Shown: positions 4,966 through 6,204 of the stretch, one piece after another
Layout of the letters: the number at the start of each line of letters is the position of its first letter
How positions within the stretch are numbered: the stretch's first letter is position 1
Origin: Nitrospinaceae bacterium
Lineage (GTDB): Bacteria; Nitrospinota; Nitrospinia; Nitrospinales; VA-1
Direction: 5' to 3'
NCBI GenBank assembly: GCA_029261435.1
Contig: JAJDBI010000161.1
Location: forward strand, 1 to 6,204
Length of the DNA stretch: 6,204 nt
Program-made: the position numbers and the translations under genes
Notes under the pieces: model-generated
Told to the model about the DNA's origin: nothing
What the model saw: only the letters and a program-made list of their open reading frames with translations
The model's database searches: none

Positions 4966-5457
4966 ATGAGAACAAGTAAAATATTGAAAATGGCTGCAGC
5001 GAGCTTATTGATCTTTGGAATGATGTCAACCAATGCAATGGCAGCTTCTACCACAGGACAAGCGAGTGCTGAGATTGTACCAAATATTAGTATCACCAAT
5101 ACCTCTAACTTGAGCTTTGGTGGAATAGTACCAGACGGTGCGGCTGCCGGGACAGTTACAATTACCCCGGGCGGCGCTGTAACTAGTACTGTTGTGGCGT
5201 TAATTGCCCCACTTGCTAACCGCGCTGAATTTGCTGTAGCTGGAGATCCCGGTCAAACTTACGCTCCCACCGTTGACGGAACAGTAAACTTGACCGGCAA
5301 CGGTGATGATATGCTTGTTACTCTCACATTCGCCTCAAATAGCCTCCTCGATGGTAATGGTGACGATACGATATTTGTAGGTGGTACACTTCCCGTCGGT
5401 ATCGCCCAGGCAACTGGCACCTATTCCGGAACTTTTAACGTTACTGTTAATTATTAA
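4966..5457 (+). CDS. DUF4402-domain pilin-like subunit (probable major subunit)
   Basis: The 163-residue precursor has a clean Sec signal peptide: MRTSKILK, a hydrophobic core, then AMA at 24-26 with cleavage before ASTTG. The rest is one DUF4402 domain: QASAEIVPNISITNTSNLSFG (32-52), GTVTITPGG (62-70), AEFAVAGDPGQTY (88-99), IFVGGTLPVG (136-145) and a closing GTYSGTFNVTVNY (151-163). NGDD occurs twice (112-115, 131-134), a possible Ca2+ or turn motif. There is no cysteine in the mature part. DUF4402 proteins are small exported beta-sandwich proteins often found beside PapD-like chaperones, which fits the next gene. The role as fibre subunit is inferred. ATG 4966 is preferred over ATG 4909 because AGGAG (4953-4957) lies 8 bases before it, the signal peptide starts there, and the promoter start near 4912 would exclude 4909. 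Its own promoter and the downstream stem-loop suggest high expression. Confidence 0.9.
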   Translation: MRTSKILKMAAASLLIFGMMSTNAMAASTTGQASAEIVPNISITNTSNLSFGGIVPDGAAAGTVTITPGGAVTSTVVALIAPLANRAEFAVAGDPGQTYAPTVDGTVNLTGNGDDMLVTLTFASNSLLDGNGDDTIFVGGTLPVGIAQATGTYSGTFNVTVNY

Positions 5458-5497
5458 ACAGTTTGGAATATTAACCAGTGAAGTGATCGAAAATAAA

Positions 5498-5525
5498 TAA
5501 GGGGTGGGGTGGTTCCCACCCCTTA
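5498..5525 (+). terminator. Strong intercistronic stem-loop (partial terminator or mRNA stabiliser)
   Basis: An 11 bp perfect stem, TAAGGGGTGGG (5498-5508) with CCCACCCCTTA (5515-5525), has a 6-base loop. It lies 41 bases after the subunit stop. GATTCGAATTAG follows, not a T tract, so it is not a classical intrinsic terminator. Such structures between a major pilin and its chaperone often protect the upstream message or attenuate read-through. No strong promoter is seen between it and the chaperone. Confidence 0.65.
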
Positions 5526-5633
5526 GATTCGAATTAGTGCAACAATAATTTTTAAGAACTCTCACATTATAGTAAAGTGGGGTATGTTCGCACTTTGATA
5601 ACAGATAGTTTGGAACTTATTTGAGGCTCATAT

Positions 5634-6204
5634 ATGAAAAGTTTTGTGCATTTGAAAAAAATTAACTCTTGGCTGGCTCTAACTTTAACAGCCGTTTTTA
5701 TTTTTCTATCCTCTACTGTTGTCGAGCTAACTTCTGCTCAAGGCAGTCTTCAAGTCCTCCCTACGCGTATCGCATTTGAAGGACGGACACGCAGCGCCCA
5801 GGTACATTTGCTCAATCAGGGGAAAGAAAAGGCTACATACCGCATAAGCTTCAAAAATATGCGAATGACCAAAAATGGTGGCTATGAAGATGTTAAAGAG
5901 CCTCTTCCCGATGAAAAATTTGCCGCAGACTTGATCCGTTATTCCCCCCGTCAGATAGAGATTGAACCCGGTGCCTCTCAGACTGTCAGACTACTTTTAC
6001 GTAAAAAAAGTGACCTTCAGCCCGGTGAATACCGTTCTCACATGCTGTTTAGCACCGTACCCCCAAAAGACTCGGGAAAAGACATTGAGACATTAGCGCC
6101 AGGGAATGAAAAACTAGAAATCTCATTGACTCCCATCTTTGGGGTGACCATTCCTGTTATAGTCCGACATGGTAAAGGTTCGGCAACAGCCGGTATGGCA
6201 GATT
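5634..6204 (+). CDS. PapD-like periplasmic pilus chaperone, C-terminus cut off by the window edge
   Basis: From ATG 5634, 190 codons are open to the window edge. GAGG (5623-5626) lies 7 bases upstream. A signal peptide spans about 1-36, with a hydrophobic core at 13-30 and likely cleavage after SAQG or nearby. The mature part is the N-terminal Ig-like domain of PapD-type chaperones. PTRIAFEGRTRSAQVHLLN (43-61) includes the start strand with a conserved Arg, and ATYRISF is at 67-73. The signature block combines RYSPRQIEIEPGASQTVRL (102-120) with GEYRSHMLF (131-139), and IPVIVR (173-178) follows near the end of domain 1. These proteins hold unfolded subunits in the periplasm by donor-strand complementation and pass them to an outer-membrane usher. 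Adjacency to a DUF4402 subunit gene makes that the likely client. Domain 2 and any usher lie beyond the window. Confidence 0.92.
   Translation, partial: MKSFVHLKKINSWLALTLTAVFIFLSSTVVELTSAQGSLQVLPTRIAFEGRTRSAQVHLLNQGKEKATYRISFKNMRMTKNGGYEDVKEPLPDEKFAADLIRYSPRQIEIEPGASQTVRLLLRKKSDLQPGEYRSHMLFSTVPPKDSGKDIETLAPGNEKLEISLTPIFGVTIPVIVRHGKGSATAGMAD

Noticed and set aside
4848..5099. 83-codon minus-strand frame with hydrophobic stretches
   Set aside because: It runs antisense to the signal peptide of the canonical subunit, which explains the hydrophobicity; there is no ribosome site or recognisable family.

Overview
The window looks like part of a Gram-negative bacterial chromosome. The evidence is a long-chain polyprenyl diphosphate synthase, Sec-exported pilin-like proteins and a PapD-like periplasmic chaperone. 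I cannot fix the taxon from sequence alone. The protein style (AMMECR1-domain protein, DUF4402 subunits, a sigma-54 promoter) would suit a deltaproteobacterial, Nitrospinota or similar lineage, but that is only inference.

Left part (1-2475) is ordinary housekeeping or accessory content. A family 2 glycosyltransferase, cut by the window edge, reads leftward (1-602). A divergent intergenic region follows, with a good sigma-70-type promoter and two leader hairpins. Then come a rightward long-chain polyprenyl diphosphate synthase (914-1915) and an AMMECR1-domain protein (1957-2475), closely spaced and probably co-transcribed.

Middle (2476-3038) is about 560 bases without a convincing gene. It holds two copies of an imperfect ~80-90 bp direct repeat exactly 238 bp apart. 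Each copy ends in a small hairpin, and one base pair of that hairpin changes in a compensatory way between copies.

Right part (3039-6204) appears to be the start of a chaperone-usher-like surface-fibre locus. It has three exported proteins with the DUF4402 beta-sandwich pattern, followed by a PapD-like chaperone that runs off the end. The third protein (4966-5457) is a canonical DUF4402 subunit. The first (3039-3806) carries an alternating Asp-Lys tract and a very basic Cys-flanked loop. The second (4103-4741) carries an acidic Ser/Thr/Asp/Glu tandem-repeat insertion. Each subunit has its own regulatory DNA: the duplicated element before the first, a sigma-54 promoter with upstream direct repeats before the second, and a sigma-70-type promoter overlapped by a near-perfect palindrome before the third. 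A strong stem-loop separates the canonical subunit from the chaperone, as expected where a major subunit must be made in excess of its assembly factors. An usher gene is expected just beyond the right edge but is not visible here.
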